This document shows positions 8,088 through 16,976 of a stretch of DNA of 64,000 nt, piece by piece. The stretch's first letter is position 1. Each line of letters begins with the position of its first letter. Where the stretch lies: the NCBI RefSeq assembly GCF_000934545.1, contig NZ_CP010554.1:2046001-2110000 (forward strand). The letters run 5' to 3'. This stretch comes from Rugosibacter aromaticivorans. Its GTDB lineage: Bacteria; Pseudomonadota; Gammaproteobacteria; Burkholderiales; Rhodocyclaceae. The notes below the pieces were generated by a model that made no database searches, was not told where the DNA came from, and was given only the letters and a program-made list of their open reading frames with translations. Both the position numbers and the translations under genes were made by a program.

Positions 8088-8852
8088 TCATAAATCAAAT
8101 ACTTGATGACCCTGCAAAATACGTAAATGATATGCACCGCTATAAGTCGCTAACTCCTGCATGGTCATCTCGATTTGCCCAGGTTTCAGGTGAGTAACAA
8201 AAACTTCTGCTTCATGCTGCCACTGAGCTAACTCTTTCATCAGCAAGCTAGGGCAAAGATGCAACGATTGAACGGCAAGCTCTTTTTCTTGATCAGGGAA
8301 AGCGCATTCGATAAGTAAATAGCGCAGGTTTTGAATTTTATTCACCGCCTCCCAAAACTCAGGGCAAGGGCCGGTATCACCCGAAAAAACCAGACTTGCG
8401 CTGCCAGAATCTAGCTGGTATCCCACAGCAGGCACGGTATGGTGGGCAGGGAGCGCGGTGATCATCCGACTATCGACCGTAACCGTTTCTGCCACATGAA
8501 TAGGCGAGTAAGCAAGAAATGGCTTGTTATGTGGTGTCTGACTAAAATCTGGCCAAATCAACCAGTTGAAAATATGCTCGCGCAGAATGCGAATCGTGGC
8601 TTCGGTCGCATGAACGATCAGCGGTCGATCTCGCATATCACCGACAGCATCGACAATGAAAGCTAACGATGTCACATGGTCCAAGTGAGAATGCGTAATA
8701 AACACATGATCAATTTGCCTTAACTCAGCAATGGATAAATCACCCACACCAGTGCCCGCGTCAATCAGGATGTCGTGATCAACCAAAAATGACGTTGTAC
8801 GTAAATGGTGGCCACCAATGCCTCCGCTACAGCCGAGCACACGTATTTTCAT
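8088..8852 (-). CDS. Metallo-beta-lactamase-fold protein, class II cyclic-nucleotide phosphodiesterase-like
   Basis: A 254-residue soluble protein. The metal-binding motif THSHLDHV is at residues 53-60 (H54, H56, D58, H59), further metal ligands are likely in LPAHHT and FSGDTG, and it ends with a VTHLKPGQ segment. The compact N-terminus (RVLGCSGGIGG) and the THSHLDH motif followed by a helical region fit class II 3',5'-cyclic-nucleotide phosphodiesterases better than hydrolases such as glyoxalase II. The substrate is not shown by sequence. It lies between the FHA gene and the GAF-PilB gene in one co-directional run; if it degrades cAMP, the two downstream GAF domains would be obvious candidates for reading the signal. 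Confidence 0.7.
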   Translation of the reverse strand: MKIRVLGCSGGIGGHHLRTTSFLVDHDILIDAGTGVGDLSIAELRQIDHVFITHSHLDHVTSLAFIVDAVGDMRDRPLIVHATEATIRILREHIFNWLIWPDFSQTPHNKPFLAYSPIHVAETVTVDSRMITALPAHHTVPAVGYQLDSGSASLVFSGDTGPCPEFWEAVNKIQNLRYLLIECAFPDQEKELAVQSLHLCPSLLMKELAQWQHEAEVFVTHLKPGQIEMTMQELATYSGAYHLRILQGHQVFDL

Positions 8853-8869
8853 ATCAATTTTTAGCTATT

Positions 8870-8904
8870 CCTTGCACCATTCCAGTTGGAGGAATGATGC
8901 AAGG
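8870..8904. repeat. Imperfect inverted repeat between the FHA and MBL genes
   Basis: CCTTGCACCATTCC and GGAATGATGCAAGG pair over 14 bp with one mismatch around a seven-base loop. No T run follows on either strand, so it is not a standard terminator; it may be an RNA hairpin, an operator, or a processing site in the intergenic leader. Confidence 0.45.
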
Positions 8905-8975
8905 CGTATCGTTAGCTACGAACCAAAAAAATGCCCAATGCCTTTGGTCAGCGTGGATTAGTCGAAATACCAGCA

Positions 8976-9752
8976 TTAACTTTTCAAAAAGAATGTCATT
9001 TTTATTCCGGCTAAATCAATGATATCGTAGTCTCTGAGCGCCTGCGCCCGAACACCTATCATGGTGCCATTGATAACGGGAAAGCTTGCGCCTTCGACGT
9101 GAGTAATAAAATAGCCCTGTGGCCGGCGCGCAATGACCGCAACCTGGACCTTGGGCTTACCCAGCGTGGTGAGGTTTTTTGTTAGCTCCAGCTCTTTACC
9201 CGCATTGTTACCAGAAAGTATCTGAATCGCACCTAACGGCAGAACCGCAGTGGACTCAGTAACAGCAGGCAATGGGGCGACAGGTGACACAGGCGCGGGC
9301 ATCGCGGGTGGCTGCTCCGACATGTCGTCCGCTGGCGTCTTGAACTTATCATCCGCCGCGTTATAACTTTCTGCCGATGACGGCATGGTAGCAGCCATAG
9401 CCGCTGTTCCAGGGCGAAAAATCATGGTGCGTTCAAAATCATCATTGTTGCGGGGAGATTGCACAGCATCATTGACATACTTGAGGCTGTACTTACCCAG
9501 CGCAATGACATCACCTGTCTGCAAAAAATGTTTTTTGATCGACTGACCATTCACGAAGGTGCCATTAGTACTATTGAGGTCTTCCAGAAAAGAGTCGTTA
9601 TAAATAGTAATAATGACGGCATGCTCGCCTGAGATTGCCAGATTATCGATCTGAATGTCGTTGTGCGGTTTGCGACCAATGGTGGTTCGCTCTTTGGTGA
9701 GCGGAATTTCTTTAAGAATCGCACCATCAATACTAAGTATGAGTTTGGACAT
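8976..9752 (-). CDS. FHA-domain protein
   Basis: A 258-residue cytoplasmic protein. The N-terminal FHA domain (about residues 1-95) has the phosphothreonine-binding pattern GRKPHNDI, S-GEH and N-S-T-NGTFVNG. A Pro/Ala-rich linker (about 120-170) leads to a second, more diverged FHA-like segment (about 175-258). FHA domains bind phosphothreonine peptides. Its start overlaps the end of the PP2C phosphatase gene by 20 bases, so the pair is likely co-translated. No Ser/Thr kinase gene is visible here, so the partner kinase must be elsewhere. Confidence 0.85.
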   Translation of the reverse strand: MSKLILSIDGAILKEIPLTKERTTIGRKPHNDIQIDNLAISGEHAVIITIYNDSFLEDLNSTNGTFVNGQSIKKHFLQTGDVIALGKYSLKYVNDAVQSPRNNDDFERTMIFRPGTAAMAATMPSSAESYNAADDKFKTPADDMSEQPPAMPAPVSPVAPLPAVTESTAVLPLGAIQILSGNNAGKELELTKNLTTLGKPKVQVAVIARRPQGYFITHVEGASFPVINGTMIGVRAQALRDYDIIDLAGIKMTFFLKS

Positions 9753-10623
9753 TCTTTTCTTCCTTCACGAAACCACAATACTTAAACCAGGTTAAGAGAC
9801 GATGCCACCAGCTAACAAGGGGCGAGACCAAGGTCGAGGTCGTTTTTTTTACTTTGACTAGAATGACGGAAACATTATCACGCCCACCATGATCATTCGC
9901 CAATTGTATCAACTGCAATGCACACAGATCGAGATTAGCTGACAGCGCGCTCAATGTCGCCCCAATATCTTTATCCGGCACCATATCATTGAGTCCATCA
10001 GAACAAAATAGATAGATATCGTCACTGATCATTTCAAAATCATGGATTTCTGGGGAGACTTGCGCATCGATGCCTACAGCGCGCGTCACCAGATTTTTGT
10101 TCCGCGATAATTGTGCCTGCTCACGGGTTAATAATCCACTGGCGATTTTCTCTTCCAGCCACGAGTGGTCACGTGTGATTTGAACAAAATCTTTTCCTCG
10201 CAACCGATACACGCGAGAGTCACCAATATGCGCTACTGTCAGTTGATTGCCTTGAAACACGCCAATGACCAGCGTGGTTCCCATCCCGGCATACTGCGCC
10301 TGAGTTTGTGCCGCCGAAAAAATGGCACGATTTGTCTCTGCGATGGCAACTGCTAATGCGGCGTGCGTCGAAGATAGGGCAGCGGCCAGCGTGGCGCCAA
10401 CTGCTCGTTTGGCAAAGACTTTTTCCAGCCGCTTCCCCAGCATCGAGGTTGCCATGCCACTGGCAACTTCGCCTGCGTTATAGCCACCCATACCATCGGC
10501 AAGGACAACAATGCCACATGCAGCGTTCGCCAAAATAGAATCTTCGTTATTTGATCGGACCTTGCCCGGGTCGGTCCGGGTGACTATTTCCAGCACTGAA
10601 TCCAGCTGCATTACTGCCTCCAT
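9733..10623 (-). CDS. PP2C-family serine/threonine phosphatase
   Basis: A 296-residue phosphatase of the PPM/PP2C family (Stp1/PrpC type). Metal-binding residues are visible in RSNNED (D28), DGMGG at 43-47, GDSRVYR, CSDGLND and GRDNVSVI. A C-terminal extension of about 50 residues ends in a tryptophan-rich, weakly hydrophobic stretch. In bacteria such enzymes reverse Ser/Thr phosphorylation made by Hanks-type kinases. The neighbouring FHA gene supports a phosphothreonine circuit. The start could be ATG 10623 or the second Met four codons on (10611). Confidence 0.9.
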   Translation of the reverse strand: MEAVMQLDSVLEIVTRTDPGKVRSNNEDSILANAACGIVVLADGMGGYNAGEVASGMATSMLGKRLEKVFAKRAVGATLAAALSSTHAALAVAIAETNRAIFSAAQTQAQYAGMGTTLVIGVFQGNQLTVAHIGDSRVYRLRGKDFVQITRDHSWLEEKIASGLLTREQAQLSRNKNLVTRAVGIDAQVSPEIHDFEMISDDIYLFCSDGLNDMVPDKDIGATLSALSANLDLCALQLIQLANDHGGRDNVSVILVKVKKTTSTLVSPLVSWWHRLLTWFKYCGFVKEEKNVQTHT

Positions 10624-10988
10624 AAATGCAATTATCCACGCAGGGACAACTGCTTAACCTGGATTCGCTCGCGCTGTCCAGAATACTTGGTTGCTTAGAC
10701 ACTCACGCCCTTAATTATCCCAGAATCATACGGGGCGACGTCGTGGATTCCAACTATTTCGGGTACAGACGCCATTCTTGCAGCCCTGACGCAACCCCGT
10801 CAATCCATTTAATGATCGATGGTAAAAATTGCTGCGGCCCCTCGCCTTGTTTAGGCCACACACGCAAAAAGCCGCTCCGGCATACGCTGGAACGGCTTTT
10901 TTTGGTTCTTGCACTGTCTTGCCAGCACGCCCTGCAGGGGCCGCGAAGCCAATCCCCTTGCGGGAAACTTGCGGTGCCGACTTTTGCG
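10624..10988. other. Intergenic region between the PP2C gene and sucD
   Basis: This 365-base gap contains the terminator at 10866-10903 and otherwise nothing I can identify. Short frames on both strands lack ribosome-binding sites and recognisable sequence. The promoter for the PP2C/FHA run must lie here, but no convincing -35/-10 pair was picked out by eye. Confidence 0.5.
10866..10903 (-). terminator. Terminator downstream of sucCD
   Basis: AAAAAGCCGCTCC pairs with GGAACGGCTTTTT with one mismatch, around a ten-base loop. Both sides carry an A or T run, so it could work in both directions. On the minus strand it lies about 85 bases after the sucD stop. Confidence 0.75.
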
Positions 10989-11882
10989 TTACAGCATGGC
11001 TTTGAGCAATTTGGCCATTTCTGACGGATTGCGCGTTACCTTGAAGCCACAGTCTTCCATAATGGCAAGCTTGGCCTCTGCCGTATCCGCACCGCCGGAA
11101 ATCAGCGCACCGGCGTGGCCCATGCGTTTACCTGCGGGAGCCGTTACGCCAGCGATAAAGCCGACGATCGGTTTTTTCATATTGGTTTTGCACCACAGCG
11201 CCGCATCGGCTTCGTCCGGACCACCGATTTCACCAATCATGATCACTGCATCGGTATCAGGATCCTCATTAAAGGCACGCATCACGTCAATATGCTTTAA
11301 TCCGTTGATCGGGTCGCCACCAATGCCCACCGCTGACGATTGGCCGAGGCCGATTTCGGTGAGTTGCGCCACCGCTTCATACGTCAATGTACCGGAACGC
11401 GATACTACGCCAATACGTCCTTTGCGGTGAATGTGACCGGGCATAATGCCGATTTTAATCTCATCCGGTGTAATCAAACCCGGGCAATTGGGGCCCAGCA
11501 GCAGCGTCTCTTTACCGCCGGCGGCGACCTTATGCTTCATCTTGTTGCGCACCATCAGCATGTCGCGCACGGGAATGCCTTCGGTGATGCAAATGGCCAG
11601 ATCAAGGTCGGCTTCGCAGGCTTCCCAGATTGCATCGGCAGCGCCCGCGGGCGGCACATAAATGACGGAAACCGTGGCACCTGTTTCCGATTTGGCTTCC
11701 TTGACCGAGGCGTAAATCGGAATATCAAAAATCTTCTCACCCGCTTTTTTCGGGTTTACGCCAGCCACAAAACAATTTTTGCCATTGGCGTATTCCTGGC
11801 ATTTTTCGGTATGAAACTGACCCGTTTTACCAGTGATACCTTGGGTGATGACCTTGGTGTTTTTATCAATCAGAATGGACAT
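10989..11882 (-). CDS. sucD: Succinyl-CoA synthetase (ADP-forming) alpha subunit
   Basis: A 297-residue protein of standard length. It has the CoA-binding N-terminal domain (TQGITGKTG, then GVNPKKAGE), the loop GPNCPG, and the phosphohistidine in MGHAGALISGG (H256). With SucC it converts succinyl-CoA to succinate with synthesis of ATP in the TCA cycle. The gene starts 35 bases after the sucC stop and is followed by a terminator, giving a sucCD operon. Confidence 0.97.
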   Translation of the reverse strand: MSILIDKNTKVITQGITGKTGQFHTEKCQEYANGKNCFVAGVNPKKAGEKIFDIPIYASVKEAKSETGATVSVIYVPPAGAADAIWEACEADLDLAICITEGIPVRDMLMVRNKMKHKVAAGGKETLLLGPNCPGLITPDEIKIGIMPGHIHRKGRIGVVSRSGTLTYEAVAQLTEIGLGQSSAVGIGGDPINGLKHIDVMRAFNEDPDTDAVIMIGEIGGPDEADAALWCKTNMKKPIVGFIAGVTAPAGKRMGHAGALISGGADTAEAKLAIMEDCGFKVTRNPSEMAKLLKAML

Positions 11883-11917
11883 TTAAGTTTTCCTTAGCGT
11901 GATTCTTAACGCAATTC

Positions 11918-13090
11918 TTAGCGAACAGCGGCGACGATCTTGGTCGCCGCCTCGGCCATGGTGTCGGCAGAAATGATCGGCAGGCCTGAATCCTTGAGTA
12001 TCTGCTTGCCGAGGTCTTCGTTGGTGCCCTTCATGCGCACCACCAGCGGCACCGAAAGATGTGTTTCCCGCGCGGCGGTAACTACCCCGTTGGCAATGGT
12101 GTCGCACTTCATGATGCCGCCGAAAATATTCACCAGAATGCCTTTTACCGCCGGATTCTTGAGCATGATCTTGAACGCTTCGGTGACTTTCTCAGTCGTC
12201 GCACCACCGCCCACATCAAGAAAGTTGGCAGGTTCCGCGCCGAACAGCTTGATGGTATCCATGGTTGCCATCGCCAGGCCGGCGCCATTGACCAGACAGC
12301 CGATATTGCCATCCAGCGAGATATACGCCAGATCAAATTTCGAGGCCTCGATTTCAGCCGCATCTTCTTCGTCCAGATCGCGATAGGCCACGATGTCTGG
12401 ATGACGAAAGAGTGCGTTGGGATCAAAATTGAACTTCGCATCCAGCGCCTTGATTTTGCCGTTGCCTTCGAGAATCAGCGGGTTGATCTCAGCCAGGCTG
12501 GCATCGGTTTCCATGTAGCAGGTGTAGAGATGCTTGATTTGTTGCACGGCATCAGATTGAGAGGCTTCCGGCACGCCAATACCACGCGCCAGATGCAGCG
12601 CCTGCTGGTCGGTTACGCCAACCAGCGGATCGATAAATTCTTTCAGAATCTTTTCCGGCGTGGCGTGAGCGACTTCCTCGATGTCCATCCCCCCTTCGGA
12701 AGAGGCCATGATCGCCACCTTTTGGGTCGCGCGATCCGTCAGCACCGCGAGATAATATTCTTGCCTGATGTCGGCACCTTCTTCAATCAGCAAGCGACGG
12801 ACTTTTTGTCCGGTAGCGCTCGTCTGATGGGTGATGAGCTGCATGCCGAGAATCTGGCTGGCGTACTGGCGAACTTCGTCGAGCGATTTGGCAACCTTCA
12901 CGCCACCGCCCTTGCCGCGTCCACCGGCGTGGATTTGCGCCTTCACGACCCACACCTTGGTGCCCAGCGTCTTACTGAGTTCTTCGGCCGCTTTCACGGC
13001 CTCATCAACAGAAAAGCACGGAATGCCACGCGGAACAGTCATCCCAAATTGTTTCAGGAGTTCCTTACCCTGATATTCATGAATTTTCAT
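11918..13090 (-). CDS. sucC: Succinyl-CoA synthetase beta subunit
   Basis: A 390-residue protein. The ATP-grasp half begins [12 protein letters not shown] and has the [14 protein letters not shown] nucleotide-binding loop; the C-terminal CoA-ligase half holds [10 protein letters not shown]. It is the nucleotide-binding subunit of the TCA-cycle enzyme encoded with sucD downstream. The ATG at 13090 follows a purine-rich AAGGATAAGGA stretch that fits a ribosome-binding site. Confidence 0.97.
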   Translation of the reverse strand: MKIHEYQGKELLKQFGMTVPRGIPCFSVDEAVKAAEELSKTLGTKVWVVKAQIHAGGRGKGGGVKVAKSLDEVRQYASQILGMQLITHQTSATGQKVRRLLIEEGADIRQEYYLAVLTDRATQKVAIMASSEGGMDIEEVAHATPEKILKEFIDPLVGVTDQQALHLARGIGVPEASQSDAVQQIKHLYTCYMETDASLAEINPLILEGNGKIKALDAKFNFDPNALFRHPDIVAYRDLDEEDAAEIEASKFDLAYISLDGNIGCLVNGAGLAMATMDTIKLFGAEPANFLDVGGGATTEKVTEAFKIMLKNPAVKGILVNIFGGIMKCDTIANGVVTAARETHLSVPLVVRMKGTNEDLGKQILKDSGLPIISADTMAEAATKIVAAVR

Positions 13091-13155
13091 GCGTCATCCT
13101 TATCCTTGTAGTCAGTGGTTAATGGTGCTTGGGTCTTAGCCGGTCTGAGTCTGAA

Positions 13156-13833
13156 TTAGCCGGCAGCCTTGTGTTGTCGGTACCATCGCGGATAGAAGCG
13201 CCGCACAGTCTCCGAAGAAGTTTCCAGCGCGTGGCATTTATCGAGCTGAAAAGGTTGTTTTGTCACATGATCGTCCCAATCCATGACACCGTTGTCGCGT
13301 TGAATACTGGCCATGGTCTGAAAAGCAGCGGTTGGCAGCGACCCCAGCAACTCGGTCATGTGCGAGCAACCACGCACCCCGCCAAAGCGCTCGGTCACCG
13401 CACGACGAAACCCCTTGAGTAGGCTTAAGCCAATCAACTGCCGATACACTGGCGCGATGGTGTCACACCCGCCCGGATAAGGCACCGCATCTGAGCTTGC
13501 CACGGCATCATGAATTGTCATGCCCTGGTCAATGGTGATCCGCACGCGCATATCGTGCAAGGGTTCGCCTTTGGCGCGCACCCCAAGAGAAGGCGGCAGC
13601 GGGTAATCCTTGTCTTTTAGGTCGATCATGCGCGCTTCAATATCCAGCAGTCCATCTTCACGATGCCAGCATTCGATGTCGACGCGGCGAATATGCACTA
13701 ATTTTCGAGGAACGCTGGGAGCAGGTAAAGGCATGGCGTTAAAAAACGAAAAACCAGGGAAACTAATGGCGGGAAGGTTAGTGGAACCAATGAGCCGCCT
13801 TAAAAAATCAAGGACAACTCCAGGCAATCTCAT
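13156..13833 (-). CDS. DUF2889 family protein
   Basis: A 225-residue protein that matches the DUF2889 pattern: the RRVDIECWHREDGLLDIEA stretch (about residues 48-67), DLKDKDYP, and an HDMRVRITID segment, with a C-terminal ETVRRFYPRWY. The function of the family is not known. It has no signal peptide. It is co-directional with sucCD and ends 65 bases before the sucC start, so it may share the promoter. Confidence 0.75.
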   Translation of the reverse strand: MRLPGVVLDFLRRLIGSTNLPAISFPGFSFFNAMPLPAPSVPRKLVHIRRVDIECWHREDGLLDIEARMIDLKDKDYPLPPSLGVRAKGEPLHDMRVRITIDQGMTIHDAVASSDAVPYPGGCDTIAPVYRQLIGLSLLKGFRRAVTERFGGVRGCSHMTELLGSLPTAAFQTMASIQRDNGVMDWDDHVTKQPFQLDKCHALETSSETVRRFYPRWYRQHKAAG

Positions 13834-14058
13834 GTAGCGAGCAATGGTAGCGGCTACCTACCTTTGCCTGCTTTTTTTGCGGTGCGAGATGATACCATGC
13901 TACTCCGTCCTCATGCTAAACCCGGGACTGCCAAGACATCTTGCCTTTGCGTTTCCTTTACGTATGATTGATCTGTGCACCCTCGCTTTGTGCGCCAATC
14001 ACCGCCAACGCTTAGCCCTCCCGATCGTTGTTATCTACCGACCCTACCCACTGATACC

Positions 14059-14631
14059 ATGACCCATTCCTCTGAAACCCCTCCCCCGAAAGAAAAAACT
14101 ACCCCGCTAGCCACCTTGGGTGGCGGCTGCTTCTGGTGCCTTGAAGCAGCCTTCATTCAACTCACGGGAGTACATTCGGTTATCTCCGGCTATGCCGGCG
14201 GCGCGGGAGAAAACCCCGATTACAACAGCGTGTGCAGCGGCAGCACCGGACATGCGGAAGTCGTTCAGGTACATTTCGATCCGGCGGTAATCGACTACCG
14301 CACGCTGCTCGAAGCCTTTTTCGCCATTCATGATCCGACCACGCTCAACCGGCAGGGCAATGATGTCGGCACGCAATATCGCTCAGTCATCTTCACGCAT
14401 GATGCCGAACAAGCCGCTATCGCGAATGCGCTGATTGCCGAGCTCGGCGTAGATCGCATCTGGCCTGATCCCATCGTCACCACCGTGTTGCCAGCGCCGA
14501 CTTTCTGGCCGGCGGAAGCGTATCACCAGAACTACTTCGCGAATAATCCGCACCAGCCCTACTGCCAGTTTGTTGTCGGACCCAAAGCCGCCAAGTTGCG
14601 TCAGGTCTTTGCGCACCGCTTAAAGCACTGA
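14059..14631 (+). CDS. msrA: Peptide-methionine (S)-S-oxide reductase MsrA
   Basis: A 190-residue MsrA. The catalytic motif GGCFWC has its active cysteine at residue 24, and the family motifs GYAGG, GHAEVVQV, HDPTTLNRQGNDVGTQYRS and YHQNYF are all present. It reduces methionine-S-sulfoxide in oxidised proteins. The frame is open upstream to 13975, but the ATG at 14059 gives the standard N-terminus. It is transcribed away from the DUF2889 gene across a 225-base gap and stands alone. Confidence 0.95.
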   Translation: MTHSSETPPPKEKTTPLATLGGGCFWCLEAAFIQLTGVHSVISGYAGGAGENPDYNSVCSGSTGHAEVVQVHFDPAVIDYRTLLEAFFAIHDPTTLNRQGNDVGTQYRSVIFTHDAEQAAIANALIAELGVDRIWPDPIVTTVLPAPTFWPAEAYHQNYFANNPHQPYCQFVVGPKAAKLRQVFAHRLKH

Positions 14632-14656
14632 CAGCGCACCATCGCAGCATGCGAAA

Positions 14657-15787
14657 TCAGGGCGGTGCAGTTTGCGTACCGCGTAACAAGGTAGCCGCCT
14701 GACGATAGGCTTGCAGCGCCTCGCGACGGCGGCCAGCCGCTTCAAGCTCGCGGGCGCGGCGCAAAAACTCTTCCGGCGGATCAGCCGTGTCATTTGTCAC
14801 CGCCTTACTAGCGCCATCCCAGAGGATACCGTTGCGCATAACTTTTTCAGCAGCAGTGCCGATGGCTGGCGTGGCATAGCGCAATCCCGCAGACTGCGCC
14901 GCCGGATTCCCGCGCTGTGCGGAGATCACCAGGCCAGTGGCGACCTGCGGAGCAGCCTTCTTGCCAATCGTCTTCTCGACCTTCTCTGCTTTGCGAATCG
15001 CCACCAGCGCAGCGCGATAGAGTTTCGATGCCGCATCGTTCTGTCCTGCCGCCGCCATTTTTCGCGCCTGCGCCAAAAGCATATCGACACGATCCGGCAC
15101 CGGTTGCGAACGCATCGCCTGACCCCAGGTTGCTGCTGGGGCAATGGCGACAAAATTTTTGCTGCCAGCAATCTCGCGTGCGATGTAAACATTGTTGTTA
15201 CGCATCGCCCAACGCACAGCATTTTCGCCATTGTCATTGACGATCGTACCTTGAGCTCCGGCCGCCAGCAAAGAAGTCACAATCCCAGCCTTCCCTTCTC
15301 TTGCCGCCATCATGAGCGGCGTAGAGCCATTCGGCGACAACGCATTCACATTCGCCCCCAGGTCCAACAAGTAACGCACAATGGCCTCATGGCCTGCAAA
15401 TGCAGCATAGTGCAAGGCAGACCATTCTTTACCCTGCCGATTGGGTTGCGCACCCTGCGCGATGAGCCACCGCACGGCGTCAAGATGCCCCTTCCAACTG
15501 GCGTGCAACAGGGCTGTTTCGCCATGCGTATTCACGGCATTGACATTTGCCCCGTACGAGAGAAACAGCGCCATCATCGGGATACTGCCTTCCCATGCGC
15601 CGATCATCAGGCCGCTGCCGATCAGGCTGCCCTCAAAATCCGGCGGCAGACCCGCAGCCAGCCATTCGCGCGCCTGCGCCACATCGCCACGTTCAATGGC
15701 GACCGAGAACCTCACCCGATCCGGCAGGCCCGCAGCCGAGGCCAGCGCAGTAGCAAGAATCAACAGACAGGCAAGCAATGCTTTCAT
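14657..15787 (-). CDS. Secreted ankyrin-repeat protein
   Basis: A 376-residue protein with an N-terminal signal peptide ([20 protein letters not shown]). Residues about 25-205 form five or six ankyrin repeats, for example [20 protein letters not shown] and [18 protein letters not shown]. The C-terminal 170 residues are helical and Ala/Arg-rich with two related segments ([19 protein letters not shown] and [19 protein letters not shown]) that look like TPR-type units. Ankyrin repeats bind proteins; the partner is unknown and it is probably periplasmic. Its start overlaps the end of a decayed ATP-grasp gene by four bases. Confidence 0.8.
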   Translation of the reverse strand: MKALLACLLILATALASAAGLPDRVRFSVAIERGDVAQAREWLAAGLPPDFEGSLIGSGLMIGAWEGSIPMMALFLSYGANVNAVNTHGETALLHASWKGHLDAVRWLIAQGAQPNRQGKEWSALHYAAFAGHEAIVRYLLDLGANVNALSPNGSTPLMMAAREGKAGIVTSLLAAGAQGTIVNDNGENAVRWAMRNNNVYIAREIAGSKNFVAIAPAATWGQAMRSQPVPDRVDMLLAQARKMAAAGQNDAASKLYRAALVAIRKAEKVEKTIGKKAAPQVATGLVISAQRGNPAAQSAGLRYATPAIGTAAEKVMRNGILWDGASKAVTNDTADPPEEFLRRARELEAAGRRREALQAYRQAATLLRGTQTAPP

Positions 15788-16444
15788 GGCGCGCAGTATA
15801 CAGGCAGGCCCGGCACACCGAGCGCCGAATCCTTGCGAAAAGCCAGCGGATCAATGAAGTCGTCGTCAATGCGGCGGTAGATCACATGCACACGGCGCGG
15901 CCCGTGCGTGGTACGCATGAACACGGTGTCATCGCGGACAAAAAGATCGTTGCCCTCAACCAGCTCGACACCTATCTGTTGCGCCAAAAAAGCGTGCTCG
16001 AAATAAGCGCTGTTGAACTGACCAGGTGTCATCACCACCATGTTCGGGTGGCTTTCGCTATCAGGTGCGACGGAACACAAATTGTCGAGCAAAAAATCAG
16101 GATAATGTTCGACTGGCGCAATCGCCTGGCGGGAAAACAATTCGGGGAACAGCCGCATCATCATCTTGCGGTCTTCGAGCATGCAGGAAACGCCGGAGAG
16201 TGTGCGCATAGATGTTGCCGGGCACGTTGATGCCGAGCATTTCCTTGCGGTACTGGACATTGCCGAGTATTTGCTGCGCCGGGATGCGATCTGCCTTGAT
16301 CATCTTCTGATCGTGATACACCTTGTGCAAAAAGACATTCAGCGCTTTGACCCGCTGGCGCCATCCAGCCTCGATTTGCCGCCACTCACGGGCGGCAATG
16401 ATTTTGGTGCGAAACCTGCGCCTGTAGAAAATTACAGTGCGCAC
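15784..16444 (-). pseudogene. Decayed circularly permuted ATP-grasp gene (DUF403/404/407-type family)
   Basis: Two overlapping frames give separate parts of one family. The first (16444-16097) carries EWRQIEAGWRQRVKALNVFL and [21 protein letters not shown]; the second (ending 15784) carries [51 protein letters not shown] and [16 protein letters not shown]. At about 16208 the frame changes and some 20 residues normally found between these blocks are missing, so a deletion shifted the frame. Roughly the last 200 residues and the first 60-70 are also absent. Full members are about 470 residues and usually pair with an alpha-E and transglutaminase-like protein; neither is here. Confidence 0.85.
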
Positions 16445-16493
16445 GCAAACATTTTTTGCGTGCAGCCTCTAGCAAACACCTAAAATCGCCGCC

Positions 16494-16976
16494 ATGCGGC
16501 TCCTTTTCGCTTGCCTGCTCAGTCTGGGCGCTCACCTTGCTCTGCTATTCGCCCCTGCATGGCTTTCCGCCACGCCAGCGCCATTGCGCACTCCCATTCA
16601 GGCAACGTTGCTGAATGAACCAGTCGCGCCCGCAACCATGGCCGACGCAGTGACAAGCACCAACACCAGCAGTGGGCCGACATCCCCTCGGGCATCTGCG
16701 CCAAAAAACCTGCCCGGCGCTTCCCTCCGCCGGGCACAGGCCATGCTCTCAAAGCACCTGTTTTATCCGCCGCCCGCTGTAAGCCAGGGTCTGGAAGGCG
16801 AGGTCGTGCTCTTGCTGACACTGGATACTGCCGGCCGGATTCGTGCGCTGGAAATTGCCAAAAGCTCCGGCCATGCACTGCTTGATCAAGCGGCGCTCGA
16901 TGCCGCACGTCATATCGGTGCATTGCCCGGCAACCCGCGCCAGACGCTGCTGCCCGTTACTTTCCGCTTGCAGTAA
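16494..16976 (+). CDS. TonB C-terminal domain protein
   Basis: A 160-residue protein. A single N-terminal hydrophobic segment (about residues 2-20) is followed by a Pro/Thr/Ser-rich spacer and a TonB-type C-terminal domain from about residue 75 (YPPPAVSQGLEGEVVLLLTL, SSGHALLDQAALDAAR, LLPVTFRLQ). Such proteins carry proton-motive energy to outer-membrane receptors, or serve as periplasmic scaffolds. No exbB/exbD or receptor gene is near. The protein is shorter than typical TonB (about 240). Confidence 0.8.
   Translation: MRLLFACLLSLGAHLALLFAPAWLSATPAPLRTPIQATLLNEPVAPATMADAVTSTNTSSGPTSPRASAPKNLPGASLRRAQAMLSKHLFYPPPAVSQGLEGEVVLLLTLDTAGRIRALEIAKSSGHALLDQAALDAARHIGALPGNPRQTLLPVTFRLQ

Noticed and set aside
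7934..8137. 67-codon frame between the GAF-PilB and phosphodiesterase-like genes
   Set aside because: It overlaps the end of the phosphodiesterase-like gene, lacks a ribosome-binding site, and resembles nothing known.
10626..11024. 132-codon plus-strand frame between the PP2C gene and sucD
   Set aside because: It runs through the sucCD terminator and into the sucD 3' end, so it is not a plausible gene.
12059..13111. 350-codon open frame on the plus strand opposite sucC
   Set aside because: It is the antisense shadow of a highly conserved G+C-rich gene, with no family resemblance and a composition typical of such shadows.
14711..15880. 389-codon open frame opposite the ankyrin-repeat gene
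   Set aside because: The minus-strand frame has a signal peptide and clear ankyrin repeats; the plus-strand frame is Arg/His-rich with no domain.
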